Shown here piece by piece: positions 1 through 12,297 of a stretch of DNA of 64,000 bases; position 1 is the stretch's first letter, and each line of letters starts with the position of its first letter. The DNA lies in the NCBI GenBank assembly GCA_907165275.2, contig OU015659.1:7544501-7608500 (forward strand), given 5' to 3'. A program made the translations under genes and the position numbers. Under the pieces are notes generated by a model, which saw nothing but the letters and a program-made list of their open reading frames with translations, was not told the DNA's origin and made no database searches. The stretch comes from Zygaena filipendulae. Taxonomy: Eukaryota; Arthropoda; Insecta; Lepidoptera; Zygaenidae.

Positions 1-1839
1 AGTAGTTCCAGAAATTACCCCCTACCTCAAACTTATACACATTATTAGTTCTAAAAAGGAAAAATTTAAATAGCTATTTCGTCCCCCTGTATATAAGGAT
101 TGAATTTCCAAAAACACTTTTTTGTGTTTGCCTAGATTATAAAAGGTAGTTTTGTGTAGAGAAATTTCCACCTATTAACCCAGACAACGTCAACGCGCTA
201 TATGTGATTCGTCATAAGGATTATTTTGTCTTATATGTACAGGATATAATACCTCTTTCATTGTACCTAATTGATTATATTATTTATCCGTGGTTTGTTG
301 CGGCAATTTTTTTTCGGACGAAGCACTCTCAAAAAAATAATGTATCTCCCTCAATGATATTATACGTATTAAAAGAAGATCTCCCTCATATTGGTAGGTA
401 CACTTTATCTTGTAAGGACCAATTCAGCCTTGCTTGGATTGGATCGATATCGTTTGCATCCAATGTATGTATTGGCATGTACATGTGTGCACTGTCCCCG
501 GGCTTCACCGGTTTACCATGTACCAGGTTTGCGGACATGCTGGCACATGTCGGACTAGCCTAGACTTGCCTGTACTTGTGACTCGAGTCCGTTATGTTTT
601 CTGAGTAAACATAACAACGATCGCCGATTGTTTTCAAAACTTGTCGTCAAAATATTTTTGTCCATTTACAAAGACCCGCCGTCGTTATAACGGTTGAAAG
701 CCGTACCGAGTACATGCATGTCACGTTCGTCTTCGGTACTTCAGTTGCCTTTCAGCATCTATTTTTAACCCTGAGAAGGAACTATTTTTGGAGAAAACCG
801 CATTTTAACATGGAGATCAAATTAACATTGTCAAGGTGTTTTACATTTTAAAAGAGTGGAAGAGATTTTTATTACTAAGGAACATTGTCAATGGCAGAAA
901 TAATAAAATTGGTAAAAGACACCATAATTAAAGAAAAAGAAGACTCGGCAATGTGTATGTGCTCCGACTACAGAACGGCAGAACGCATACTTTTATTTAA
1001 TAAATATGTACATAGTATTAAGTGCTGTAGATTATGTTAAATAAATAAATAAAAAATGATTATTTTTAGAAAATGTAGTAGGTAAGCGTGTTAGGCGCAA
1101 TATAGCCTCATCGTGACACGCTTAAAAAAATTTGCTTTGTATATTCTGTTTATTATATCTATGTGAATAGGTAACACAAAAAATAGAAAATTCCGGGAGC
1201 TACAAATATTCCCCACAAGTAGATATGTGGAGTGACGTGAGCGCCGCATTTGTTGAAGCGATGTTTTTATTTGCTATGGGTTTCGAAATTACATTGTAAC
1301 GGCAAGTAACAGTAAGTGTTGTGATTCTAAGTTCCATGGCTAAGTACTTACAATTCTCAAGAGGCAATTTTTAATTTTTTACCATTTTAAAATTGTCCGT
1401 CGCCGTCATTTATTGAAAACCAATAATATACAATAGATATTGTCAACAGTAGGTACCTAACCTGTGTGCAAAATTTCACCTCTATTGGTGTCTCGGAAGT
1501 GGCAGAAAAATTGATTGCCAATTTCGAACTGGAAAGATATACGAGATGTGTGTTGAAGTCGGATAGCATAATCGGTGGTTTTTCAAAACCACTATTTGAA
1601 TTACAAGAGAGTACGGTTTGCGATGTTTGTGTTTTAACAAAATCAACGAATAAACCTACACAAGTAATAATAATAATTTAACAATAATTAGACGAAAAAA
1701 AAAATACAATTATTTATTTATTTTCCAAGTACCTAGTATTCAGTCATTAATATTGATTAGTAGTTTGGTAGATTTCTTGAGAATGACAGTCATTTATAGA
1801 AATAGAAGTCTTAGCTCGTCGACTCAGTTGCAGCAAGCA
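1..1839. other. Intergenic, nothing recognised
   Basis: AT-rich. A 119-codon open frame at 204-563 has no recognisable domain, splice context or codon bias, so I leave it uncalled. AATAAATAAATAAA at about 1038. Confidence 0.5.
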
Positions 1840-2152
1840 CAAAATAGTATATTGTTATCCTAGGGGTGAAAGTAAAGAAAGAGTCTTTCTCCCGAGGATA
1901 ACACTGTGCTTTTCATTACGAATAAAAATAGGAATTAGCTAAAGAAAAAATTTGTGAATTTTATTTTACATAAATCAACCATTAGGTGTGCTACTGGCCA
2001 GTAAGTATGCCCCCTATAACATAAAAAAAAACTCGAGTTTCTGCAGTATCCAGCTGTCAGTTGAAAGCGATTCTCCCTAGGGCTGAAAAGTGTTACTTTC
2101 AACCCGCTTCTCAGGCAACTTCAGACCTACTTTCCGAGTATGAGTAATGAAA
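1840..2152. repeat. Two-copy interspersed repeat, copy 1
   Basis: Runs from cacaaaatagtatattgtta through gtgctactggccagtaagta to gagtatgagtaatgaaaa. Nearly identical to 34538-34910 except for an inner deletion. Confidence 0.85.
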
Positions 2153-3282
2153 AAGTAATAAAAAATCCTTCACTGTTTTAAGATTTTTGCAAAGATTTGG
2201 AGATTTTTCTATCATTCTATTCAAGTTCTTTCCTAATAATTACTTATTTAGCAATAAAAATCGGATTCTTGCGTTAATCCACTCCTGCCACTAGTTTTTA
2301 AGCAAGCATGTAAGAACAAATAAATAAATAATTAAAAATAAAACAAAAATAAAAAAAATCCAATTACAAAAAAACATAATACCTATATAACCGATATAAC
2401 CTAACAGTAACCTAACCTAAGACTGTAGGATTATTTATCAGTATCAGGAAGATCCGCGAATTGTACCTATCACTTTTTTCGGCTATTCTACAACGCCTAA
2501 GTATTATTGCGAATAATAATTTAATAGCTCCCAAAAAGCTTTCTAATTTCTATCGAGGCAGGTATTTCCCGCTTGTCAAAGTCGGTGCTAAGTATTCAGG
2601 TTCAGTTCAGAACGAAAATGTCTAACGGTTGGATTTTAATTTCCATCATTTAACATAATGGCTACTTCGCTAACATTGCGTATTGCGTTCTAATTGCTGC
2701 TGGATTATCATTGCTATTACGGTAATTACACAACCAAAAAGTAAATAACGACAAGGACATCCAGCCTGATTACAACATTTAGGTGCGTCTTAGCGCCTAG
2801 TCTAGACCACTTAAAATCTGTTGCCACTAATAAAAATATAGAGAAGGAGAGCTATATATGTATACTCGTACCTACCTGTTTTACAGTAGTATACATACCT
2901 AGGTACGAATATATTACAATTAGTAAACTTACTTATAACTTTTTCGGTTTCATTCTGAATAATGACAAAAAGATATTGATTGTGAAATATTATTATCTAT
3001 TTATAACCTATATTATTTTTGTTCACCTACGTATACCTACCTATAATAGATATAATTAAACAAAATATCAAAAGCAGTTACGATCGTTGATTTTGTTATC
3101 TCTTTGGGCGTTTATGACTTTATAACTTTTATGTCCAAATTACAATATACTTATTCTACGTACAAAGAAATCCTCATAAATATAAATTAAAAAAGTTAGA
3201 AAAATATAGGCAACAAAGAATTTACGCATTTGTAACTTTGAGTAGGTAAATACAGTATTGTATTTGGTTGTTTTGTATCCGA

Positions 3283-3376
3283 CATCACCGTTTGTCTAAT
3301 GGTGAGCGAAACTTACATATAGGTAAGTTGCTGTGCCGTGTCGCGGGTTCGATCCCCGAATCAAGGTAAACATTTA
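3283..3376 (+). repeat. tRNA-derived SINE head or tRNA pseudogene
   Basis: tttgtctaatggtgagcg resembles an A box and cgcgggttcgatccccgaat a B box, about 45 bases apart as in tRNA genes, but no full cloverleaf is drawn easily. A related head is at 52238-52325. Confidence 0.5.
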
Positions 3377-3767
3377 TTTCACGTGTTGAAAATTTGAAAT
3401 TATATTTAGTATGTAAGTATGTATTTACAAAAAAAAAGTTACATGCTTATTAGTAATAAGTATATAGTCTTTGTTGTCTGATTAAAAGTTTAATTTGGTC
3501 CCAACCGTGACAATACAGATAATGTCCAAGCATTAATTAATATAACATGCCACCGTCAAAAAATATGGTAATTATAACTTTATAGGCATTGATATATTTA
3601 TATACACATTATTTTTGTTTTTTACATTACTACACATGGTGATTTTCTCTCAGTATTAATAAGACAAAATCAAAACTCAATTATATAGAGCTTAGCTATG
3701 TATACGAGAATAAGCTAGATAAGGCAGTAATATCTATAAACAAAATATCAAATTGTACGTAGATTAA

Positions 3768-3928
3768 GTATTAGTCTGCACCCACCCAATCTTGTACTAT
3801 CACGTCAAGCCTGCCTTGAAAAAATTGCTTCTAGCAATAAGGCCACCTTTTTGCCATGTAATTATTTATATGAATATTGTTAAAAAAACCTTCAGTGCAA
3901 TAAAATATATTGTATTGTATTGTATCAT
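3768..3928 (+). mobile_element. LINE 3' end fragment with TTGTA tail
   Basis: Contains aataaggccacctttttgcc, cagtgcaataaaat and a tandem tattgtattgtattgta tail, the usual end of a lepidopteran non-LTR element. Confidence 0.7.
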
Positions 3929-3959
3929 ACAAACTTAAACGAAAAGCTATAAGTTACTA

Positions 3960-4236
3960 TTGCTGGGTCTCGAGATTTCACCCGCGTGAGTTTCGGAATT
4001 CCCCCAGGAACTCCAACGTAGCCTAATTTACTCCTAATAATATCAGCTAATCAGCAGTGAAAGGTTCGTCTTTAGTTTCGAAATTCCCGCAGGAACTTGA
4101 AAATTCTTTCATATTGTTCTTCTCCTTACAATAACAAACACAACAAAAAAAGAATCCGCGAAATTGGTCCAGCCGTTCACGCGTGATGCCGTGACCAAGG
4201 GAAATAGGGATTCATTTTTATATGTATATACTATAT
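3960..4236 (-). mobile_element. Lepidopteran short element (family B), reverse
   Basis: Starts gagatttcacccgcgtgagt, includes cctaataatatcagctaatc and ggtccagccgttcacgcgtg, and ends near atactatatagat. Confidence 0.75.
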
Positions 4237-4681
4237 AGATATTATGTTTCAAAATGGCACTATACAGAATACAGTTGTAATTTACAGAGTTGTCTCTGTT
4301 TTTATTTTATTTTCAGCGTGGAGTACATTTTCCGCTAGTTCCATTCATCAGGCGCCGTCACTGGCCCCGTCGAGCAATTACTGATGTTGCACTCCATTGC
4401 GTCGCCAGTGACTCTCGCAATTACTGTACCTCTTACTGCCTATACTGCAAGTTTGCGACGCTCTTGTCATTAATCATCTTAAGTTCAATTTGAACGTCAC
4501 CTGCAAACGGTGACAGATTTATTGGTTTGAATTTTGCTAAAAAGTAATGTAGAGATCGCGTTATATACTATGTAAATGGCGTTATAAATCTATGTTTATT
4601 ATACATATATGGAAGTTAAGAGATGGAAGGAATTTAGTTTGAAAATAACCGATAGGTAGCTGTTTTGTGTTTGATTGTTAT

Positions 4682-4832
4682 TCTATATAAATGCGAAAGT
4701 GAGTTTGTTTGTTTGTTTGTTCCTTACGCTTTCACGCCTTAACGGCTCAACCGATCATCACGAAATATCACACGAGTCACAGAGAAGGACATAGGGCACT
4801 TTTTATCTCGGAATTCCCGCGGGACAGCTAGT
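4682..4832 (+). mobile_element. Lepidopteran short element (family A), forward
   Basis: Family A runs from TATTATAAATGCGAAAG through (GTTT)n, ACGCTTTCACGCC, a CCGATCATCATGAAAT block, GGAATTCCCGCGGGAACTCC and GGTGAAACCGCGGGG to CAGCTAGT. This copy lacks the segment between CCCGCGGG and ACAGCTAGT. Non-coding; SINE or Helitron-type origin not decided. Confidence 0.85.
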
Positions 4833-4842
4833 GTTCTCATAA

Positions 4843-5065
4843 ATCCTTGCGAAAGTGAGTTAGTTTGTTTGTTACGCTTTTAGGCCTTAACTGCTCAACT
4901 GACCGTCATGAAATTTCGCATATTCGTCGAACTCCAACGTAGCCTAATTTCCTCCTAATAATATCAGCTAATCAGCAGTGAAAGGTTCGTCTTTAGTTTC
5001 GAAATTCCCGCGGGAACTCCGAAATTAACGCGGCTGAAACCGCGAGGAATACCTACCTAGCTAGT
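4843..5065 (+). mobile_element. Chimeric short element (A with a B block inside)
   Basis: Begins like family A (tgcgaaagtgagtt, acgcttttaggcc), then switches at about 4928 to aactccaacgtagcctaatt ... gtgaaaggttcgtctttag, which is also at 4010-4080, and ends ctagctagt. Confidence 0.8.
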
Positions 5066-7281
5066 AAAAAATTAAGATCAGTCACAATAATAAACTTGAA
5101 TTAAAGTTCCCGCATGAATAGTAGGTACCTATAGGTAGGTATAAGATATCTATACGCCTTTTCGCCGTTAGTAAAATCATATAGATATTCGACTTAAAAA
5201 TTAAAAAGCAATGAAACATTGTGTACCAAACCCTCGCCATTAAGTATTTGTTGGGTTGCGAGAAAAGGGTAAGCCTGTGTTTATTAGAAAATACCTTTTC
5301 CTTTCACGTCCCACGTAAGGTATTTTTCTCCTTCGTGCACCTGCTTCTTTTATCCAACGCGGGGAACGCCGCTGGACGTAGGTATAGGCGCCGTTCGACG
5401 TTGCCTAGTTTGTTCCTTCCTCTTGTTGGTATTTATAACCATCAAATATCAATTACTTAAAATCAACCTACCTCTATATGAACGAACTATACTTAATGAA
5501 CGATACGTGCGCTTAGGTACTGATATAATAGTTGCTAGCTAAACTCGGCCACGCTTCACTCAATTTGTTATGGTCAGTACTGTAATAAGTATTTCGTTTA
5601 AGAAAAAAAATACAGTTTTGCGACTATAAACATACTGATGCTGTGTTTTTTATGTATACAGTAAGAACAACACCCCACCGGGTGCCACGGGTTTTGTCAC
5701 GCTTCACAATAACTCGACACACATCTAGCGTCCATAACGAGGTGCGGAATAACGCAATACTTTATTCATGAAAAATTCACTTTGATAAACACGTCATTCA
5801 ATTGGAGAGAAATAAAAATGAGTCAACGCAGAAAGTCAACAATGCGTAACAAGTGAAACGTTCCAATAATAAAAAGGTAAAACGGATCGCTGGCCCGATT
5901 TTCAATATCGTTTTGCAGGTAAACGAGGGTGTGTTAAATTGTACACGTGCATGTCTACATGCTGTTACATCGTTGTGAATAGTTAAGCACGGGTGATACA
6001 CATAAATATACAACAGATAGATTGACTATATTTTAACCCACGTTGTGGAGTTAAATTAACCTGCGAACTATCCATGCAATATGTATATTGCAATTTCTAT
6101 TGGTCCCGGCCTATTCTCGAGACACTGCTCGTTTTCGATGAATCTAACGGACTATCTAACGTACTTCGATACGGGTATTCTGGCATCTGGAACCGTTCAA
6201 ACCGGATTAGTTTCCGAGAGCCTTTGGAAATCGAGACGGAATTACTTGAACGCTGCACCATACGGCTGTTTATATTTTATATTAGGAGCAGGTATTAGAG
6301 ACTATAAGAGTTCTACAGGAAATTTTTATCCATGAGTTGAAAATGTTACTCACTTGTAGTGAATATTATTATTACTAAGTTATTACTCGTCCTGTTTCTC
6401 ATACTTACCTACATGGATTATCAAATTCATAATACGAATAGAGTTAATTAATTTTAAAACATCGGATTTTTTTATATCTACATGAAAAATGATTAGATAG
6501 GTCGTTCAAATCGTTAATCCCAGACATATTATAAATGGACGCAGATAAGCAATAACATTTTAACCCACAATATTAAGTTATTGATTCAAAACGCTTTATT
6601 GAGAGTTATAGAGCGTTTTTTAATTATGTGTTTACCTTATTACATTGTTTAAATACCAAAAAACATTTAAACAAAAAAAATGCTGAAACAAAAATGACGA
6701 TATGATTTTAAAATACGATTTATTCAAAATTTCTCCAATGTGGGTTAACACACTATTGCTTATCTATGTCCAAATGTGAAAGTTCGTGAGATTGTTTCAA
6801 CGTTTTGATATCTGTTATTCAGTCAAGCATAAACTGCTGTACTGATTTGGATAAAATTAGGCATACAGAATATATTTCGAATTATATTTCATCGCTTCAT
6901 TCTTCGATATAATAATTAACTAGATAGTTTCTTTAACTTGCTAGGCAACGTCGCACGGTTTTTAGAGGAAAAAATAAATGATTTTTTAATTTAAATTTCT
7001 TCTATTGACTTTGGCATTTTTACTTCGTACCTGGCGCAACCCGCCATATTTAGCCCTCATTTCTTTTTCGTGTGTGGCAATGAGCACACCTCTGCAATGC
7101 CGAAGCCAAAGGTAACTAAACAAGAAAAAATTGAACGTTATTAAAAAGAACACCAAGATCTGAAAAAACAAATCTTAGAGCAGAAGATATAAACGACGCC
7201 GTCACAGACTCATATCATATGAGCAATCAGACGCCGATCAAGGTAAGATACAAAAGTTTAGATTGTAACCAATTGCCGCTG
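5066..7281. other. Intergenic, no gene supported
   Basis: Mostly AT-rich unique sequence. Two overlapping frames at 6074-6335 are both open in a less AT-rich patch; neither product is recognised. Confidence 0.4.
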
Positions 7282-7636
7282 TATACAACGTGTTAATGAA
7301 TTAACTGAAAACTAGAAAATAGTTTGCTCAGAATCGACTAGCGAATCGATCGCACTATGTTTTAATATAAGTTATATTTTTTCATTTTTAATAGCCCATG
7401 TCTTAACTATATATAATACAATATTTGGCGCGTACGCCGCCCGCAGCAAAAAATTCGAACCGGTAGGCGCGGGCGTAGCGCTTGGAATTTCGTAGATAGG
7501 TCACCTCCAAACGAATTCAATTTCAACTTTTAAAGTATAATTTTTTTCGACACAAAATATAGTTTAATCATATTATTGTTTATTTTTTTAAATGGGGTGT
7601 ATCAGGTTTTCAGTTAATTCATTAACACGTTGTATA
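7282..7636. mobile_element. MITE with perfect 31-bp terminal inverted repeats, copy 1
   Basis: Ends begin TATACAACGTGTTAATGAAT and are exact inverted copies over 31 bases (7282-7312, 7606-7636). The TA at each end suggests a TA target duplication, as in Tc1/mariner. The AT-rich body has a GC-rich core (7430-7485, ggcgcgtacgccgcccgc). No coding capacity. Confidence 0.92.
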
Positions 7637-7748
7637 GGTAGAACCAAAGAAATATAAATTTCCCATTCACATTCCAGGTCGGCAACGTACCTGCATGCCA
7701 TAAGGTGTTGCAGATGTCTATGGGCGGCGGAAATAGTATATTTCATTA

Positions 7749-7865
7749 TAAGTGCGGAAAGCCTGTCATTGCAAAGAGTTCCGACAAATGTCTACCCGAG
7801 CCGAGGCGCAGCCGAAGGTGAGGGTTGACAGTCGGAACTAGTTGCAATGACGGTTCCGCACGTGT
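7749..7865. repeat. Imperfect foldback
   Basis: Outer blocks gtgcggaaagcctgtcattg / caatgacggttccgcac and inner gttccgac / gtcggaac are inverted copies around a GC-rich centre (ccgagccgaggcgcagccga). Confidence 0.75.
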
Positions 7866-8705
7866 ACTGAACAACTATTTTTAATACAGTTACGAAAAAA
7901 TTAAGCAATTTAATAAAATATCAAAAACACAACAAACTCAACTAAGTTCCAACTGTGATCAAGAGACGGCGCTAGTCGTATTAGTAATGCGAAACCTACG
8001 TTTCGCAATGCAAAAAGTGTGTCAAAGTCGTTCGCCATTTTTGACAGTTGGCAAAGAGAACGCACGAGTTCGGAAAAGGTAAACAAAAAGCTCGAGTATG
8101 TAATAGCCCACATCCCGAACGCTAAACGTCCCTGCAATACGCCACTTTTTGAGCAACTGTATTAAAAAATCACTTACCGTACTGCCCATTAGCCGCCCCA
8201 TGACATAAAAATAAAAATGAATAAATAATTTTCAATTTTTTTTTTCTTTATTCGTAAAATCAACTGCTACAAAAATACAATAGTCATATAACTGTCAAAT
8301 AAAAAAATTAATGTAGGTACTATTTTATACTGTGCCCTTGAATACCGACGTGACGTCGTAAGTAATGGATGGAAATTCAATCAGAGCACCGTTCGTTGGT
8401 TTCAATGATACCTATGGCTACATCAATACATTCGTGTCCAATTATATTGAAGATTGTCGAATATATATATAACCAGCAACCGTTCCTTATAAAAGACTAG
8501 CTAAAAAACCCGGCTTCGCCCGGGAGTTGATGTGAGATGACGTGGTAGAGTCGAAATAAAAAAATAAACTATGACGTAAAAAGTAAAAAAAAAGTTTATT
8601 GAAAACGTTTTCTCATTATTTACAATACTTGTTTATAAACAACATTTTTCATTTTATTGTCCGGAGTATATATACATAAATTTTTCGGATTTCCTACTCT
8701 TGAGC

Positions 8706-9180
8706 AAGCTTGGCGCCACTATACTTAATTTCCAAGTTGTAGGGTTGGAAAGTTCCTTATATCTTTAGAAACACGCCCTTTAGAATAAAACGGGAACTTT
8801 CTAGCAAATTTTTAAATATTTTGAGAACTAATTTGGATAACTAAAATTATGCCGCTTTAACTCCAAAATATACGTTAAATAATGACGTATAAATACACAA
8901 AATTTAACAACTTTATTATAGTAACAAATGAAATTTAAGATTTTATTGAAATTGGAATTTTAAATTTCGCGCCACTACTACACATGCTGCAATGGCTCAC
9001 AACTATGGAGACTATACACTATGACTATTGGAGTGTATAGTCTCCATAGTTGTCTTGAACGAAGTTCAAATATTCGATAACAGATGGCGCCACTGCACTT
9101 AATTTCCAAGTTGAAGGGTCGGAAAGTCCCTTATATCTTTAAAAACATGCCCTTTAGATTAAAACGGGAACTTTCTTGTT
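8706..9180. repeat. Direct repeat of ~97 bp (8710-8806 and 9084-9180)
   Basis: Both contain ggcgccact(a/g), acttaatttccaagttg and ccttatatcttta(g/a)aaaca, ending taaaacgggaactttct. They flank the 8999-9053 hairpin. Confidence 0.85.
8999..9053. repeat. Perfect 22-bp inverted repeat (hairpin)
   Basis: acaactatggagactataca at 8999 is matched exactly by its reverse complement at 9032-9053, with an 11-base loop. Confidence 0.95.
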
Positions 9181-10704
9181 CGAGGGGGGATAAAGGGCTA
9201 TCACACCACATAAGTCCCTTTATCGTGTCGGGACTCCTTTTTAAGTTTTATCGGCACGCACATTTTATCGACTTAGTTTTATTATATTTATAGATATTTT
9301 AAAGAAAGAAGACACTCTTAACAGTTTTACAGATCTCATAATCTACATTATTTCTAAACTCAAAAATTTCAATAAATAACTAATCTTAAGAAATTACGTA
9401 TTATCTCAATCCGCCCTAGCGCCTAGTCAAACCTTCTTGCATAAGACTCCAATGTTTAACGATAATACCATCTTGTTTTTTATAATCTTAATAATTTTAA
9501 GTAATAAGTAAGAACTACTATGTAAACATACACATACTCGCCACACTCCCATTTTCAAATAATAATAAATTAAAAGTATCCAATTATACTCCATACAAAG
9601 AGGAACCAGACGTATACCGTTGGCGTCAGGTTCCTCTTTTAGAGGTAGGCATATAAAAAAAAAATACATTCGTGTCCAAACGGGTGACGTCGCACCGTCT
9701 TAGTAGGTAGTAGTAGGTACATAGATGTAATCCCTAAAGTCTACTCGATGTCAATTTGCGTTCTTGCTAAAATAGACGAAGTAAGTACCTAGCGAGTAAT
9801 ATTGACTATACTATATATTTCAAAAAACTTTAAAATATAGTAAGTTTTTTTGTTAATTCTATTTGGAGTGCTCAGGAGTGAGCCAATGTTTTAAGTTTTC
9901 TGGGGAAATCTTTCAACCTGAAATCGCTTACAAGCGCACCATTTCCGCGAACTTTTGACATTAATCCCATGGTCTAATTGTAAGATAGTATTGTTTGCTT
10001 TGTAATGTCGATAAAATAATTAAGGTATAATAATTTCCTAATAATAATTCCCTATCAGCAGTAGGTATAGTACTTAACATCCGTAAATTGTCGAAAATGC
10101 AAATTAAAATTCACTAGACTACAACCAACATGGCTGTGCTTATGTGTGATGAGTTAGGATTATTGAATACATTTTGAATATAGCTAATCTATTAATTAAA
10201 ATGGCCCCCTTAATACGTATAATATCATCGGGCATGCCTTTGAAAACTTTTGTCCTCATTACTTTCGACTCAACATATAAGTCAGCTATTGACAAAAGGG
10301 ACTTGTTTTCCACAGGTCCTTGCAAAAAAACAGCCGACCATCTCATATTGAAAACCGAGCCCGGGGCTATCTATTTGACCCTTTTTTTATCAGTAGCATT
10401 TCACTCGTTCCGCATTGTTGAACGTTTGACTGAAACGGTCCGTGTTATAAAATTGCTCTGACATTCGGGACCGTTTCCAACTATGTAGTCTTTAGTAGGT
10501 ATAACCATGGTATGACCGATAACATCCTTGATTTGCATTCTCCGAATTTTCTACCCTTGTAGGTTTTACATTTATATTAAAATAAAACGATCGTATATAA
10601 TATATTATAAGAAAACCAACCAATGAATTGAGATAAATTTAGTTCAGCGTCTTGTCAGCTTTATCTTTATCTCCACAGTAAGTTACAAAATTATATTTTA
10701 AAAC
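9181..10704. other. Intergenic, nothing recognised
   Basis: No gene and no clear repeat family. Complementary open frames at 10140-10461 lie on both strands of one patch and have no recognisable product. Confidence 0.45.
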
Positions 10705-11098
10705 TAGCTGTGCCCCGCGGTTTCACCCAGGTTATTTTCAGAGATCCCGCGGGAATTTCGGGATAAAAAGTAGTCTATGTTACTCCTTATAACATCCTTA
10801 TAACTCATAATTTTGTGTACGTACTGCTAAATTCTGTACTTTGTATAAGGGTAACTATTATTGGCTCATAGTATAATCTTGTAACCTAAATCTATTATAT
10901 TTTTTTGTAGCTGTTCTTGTCCTGAATAAACGAAAATAAAATAAATATAAATAAAAATCAGCTATCTGCCAGTGAAAGTCCCGTTAAAATCGGTCCAGTT
11001 GTTTCAGAGATTAGCTGGAAGAAACAGACAGACGAAAATTTTAAAAATTGTTTTTTTTTTTATGTGAGGATACCGTTATACTTTCGCATGCATTTAGT
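10705..11098 (-). mobile_element. Family B element, reverse, interrupted
   Basis: actagctgtgccccgcggtt at the start and gtcccgttaaaatcggtcca ... cagagattagctgg towards the end, with a ~150-base AT-rich insert (10800-10955) holding gaataaacgaaaataaaata. Confidence 0.75.
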
Positions 11099-11676
11099 GA
11101 AAAGCTGTTAATTTGAGATTACAAACAGACACTTAAATTTTATTTATATTATGTCTAGATTATTTTTTTTATCTACTCTGTACAATCTGTATACTCTGTA
11201 CACTCTGTAAATAATAAATTGCAACTGCAGTTGAAACTTACGACACGAAAAAGCTACGCTCGCTAGTCGCTATCTAGTGAAACGATATGTACCTAGGCTC
11301 AGACTAACAGGTTTTGTTTAGGTACATAATTTCTGATAACGTCTCTTTCTTGTGTAAAAAGCGGTTAACAATTGTAAACATCTTGTGTATTATTGCAGCT
11401 AGGCACGCGATACTTTGCAAGTAGTTTACGAGGAATCTAGGTTCGCATTACGGGCGCAGCGGGAGATGGCTGGCACTGGCTGCACTCGCAAACTCTGGTG
11501 AAGGACTTTAATCGCGAAGGCCACCATAACGGTCAAAGTTTCATGAGCGATACCGACGCAGCCACAACTCGGCCGCTTATTGCTCCCGCCGGTAGTTACA
11601 ATGCTCTGCTTTAATCTGATACCTCTTAGATTACTACGATATTATGCAATGTTTGTACTCTAAACTTACCGGCTTA

Positions 11677-11872
11677 TCCTACTATTATAAATGTGAAATT
11701 GTGGATGTTTGGATGTTTGTTACTCAATCACGCAAAAAAGGCTGAACGGATTTGGATGAAATTTGGCACTCACGTTGTCAGGGGTATACAGAAGGACATA
11801 GGGTACTTTCATCCTGGAATTCAGGTGGGAACTCCAAAATTACCGCGGGTAAAACCGCTGGGCACAGCTAGT
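11677..11872 (+). mobile_element. Family A element, forward
   Basis: tcctactattataaatgtga to ggcacagctagt, full length. The 64-codon open frame over it is a by-product. Confidence 0.85.
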
Positions 11873-12202
11873 AATCTATATTTTTAAAGAAAAAAGATAA
11901 TTAGTAGAGTAGTAGAATATTTAGTAAGATTACAACTTATTCTCAGCTCGCCCTTAGGTAATGTAGGTAACAACAAGTAGCGTGTGCTGTAGTTATATTT
12001 ATATAAGTAAATGGAATGATGGATTCAGTAGGTTTCATCCATTGTCATTACACATAGCAATATGAGCAAATTCATAAGGTTAAAGAGAGATAAATTCAAA
12101 CTCTCGATTTTTAGGCTTAGTAGGGAATAATGAAAATGCACAGAAAAAGCAATAGATATCTTTATCTATTATTAAATTTTCTTCGGCGCATCGGCGAAAA
12201 TG

Positions 12203-12297
12203 TAGATGGGCAATCAAGACGGTGCTTGGGATTAAATCCGATAAAAACCTGCCATTTTCGGGTTTAAACCCGAAAACCCGGGTTGATTGCCCATCTA
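12203..12297. mobile_element. Short palindromic element (95 bp)
   Basis: 15-base inverted ends (tagatgggcaatcaa and inverse) enclose a perfect 22-base palindrome ttttcgggtttaa...aaaa at 12255-12276. Likely a small MITE. Confidence 0.75.

Noticed and set aside
204..563. 119-codon plus-strand open frame
   Set aside because: No recognisable domain, no splice or promoter context and AT-driven codons; chance frames of this size occur.
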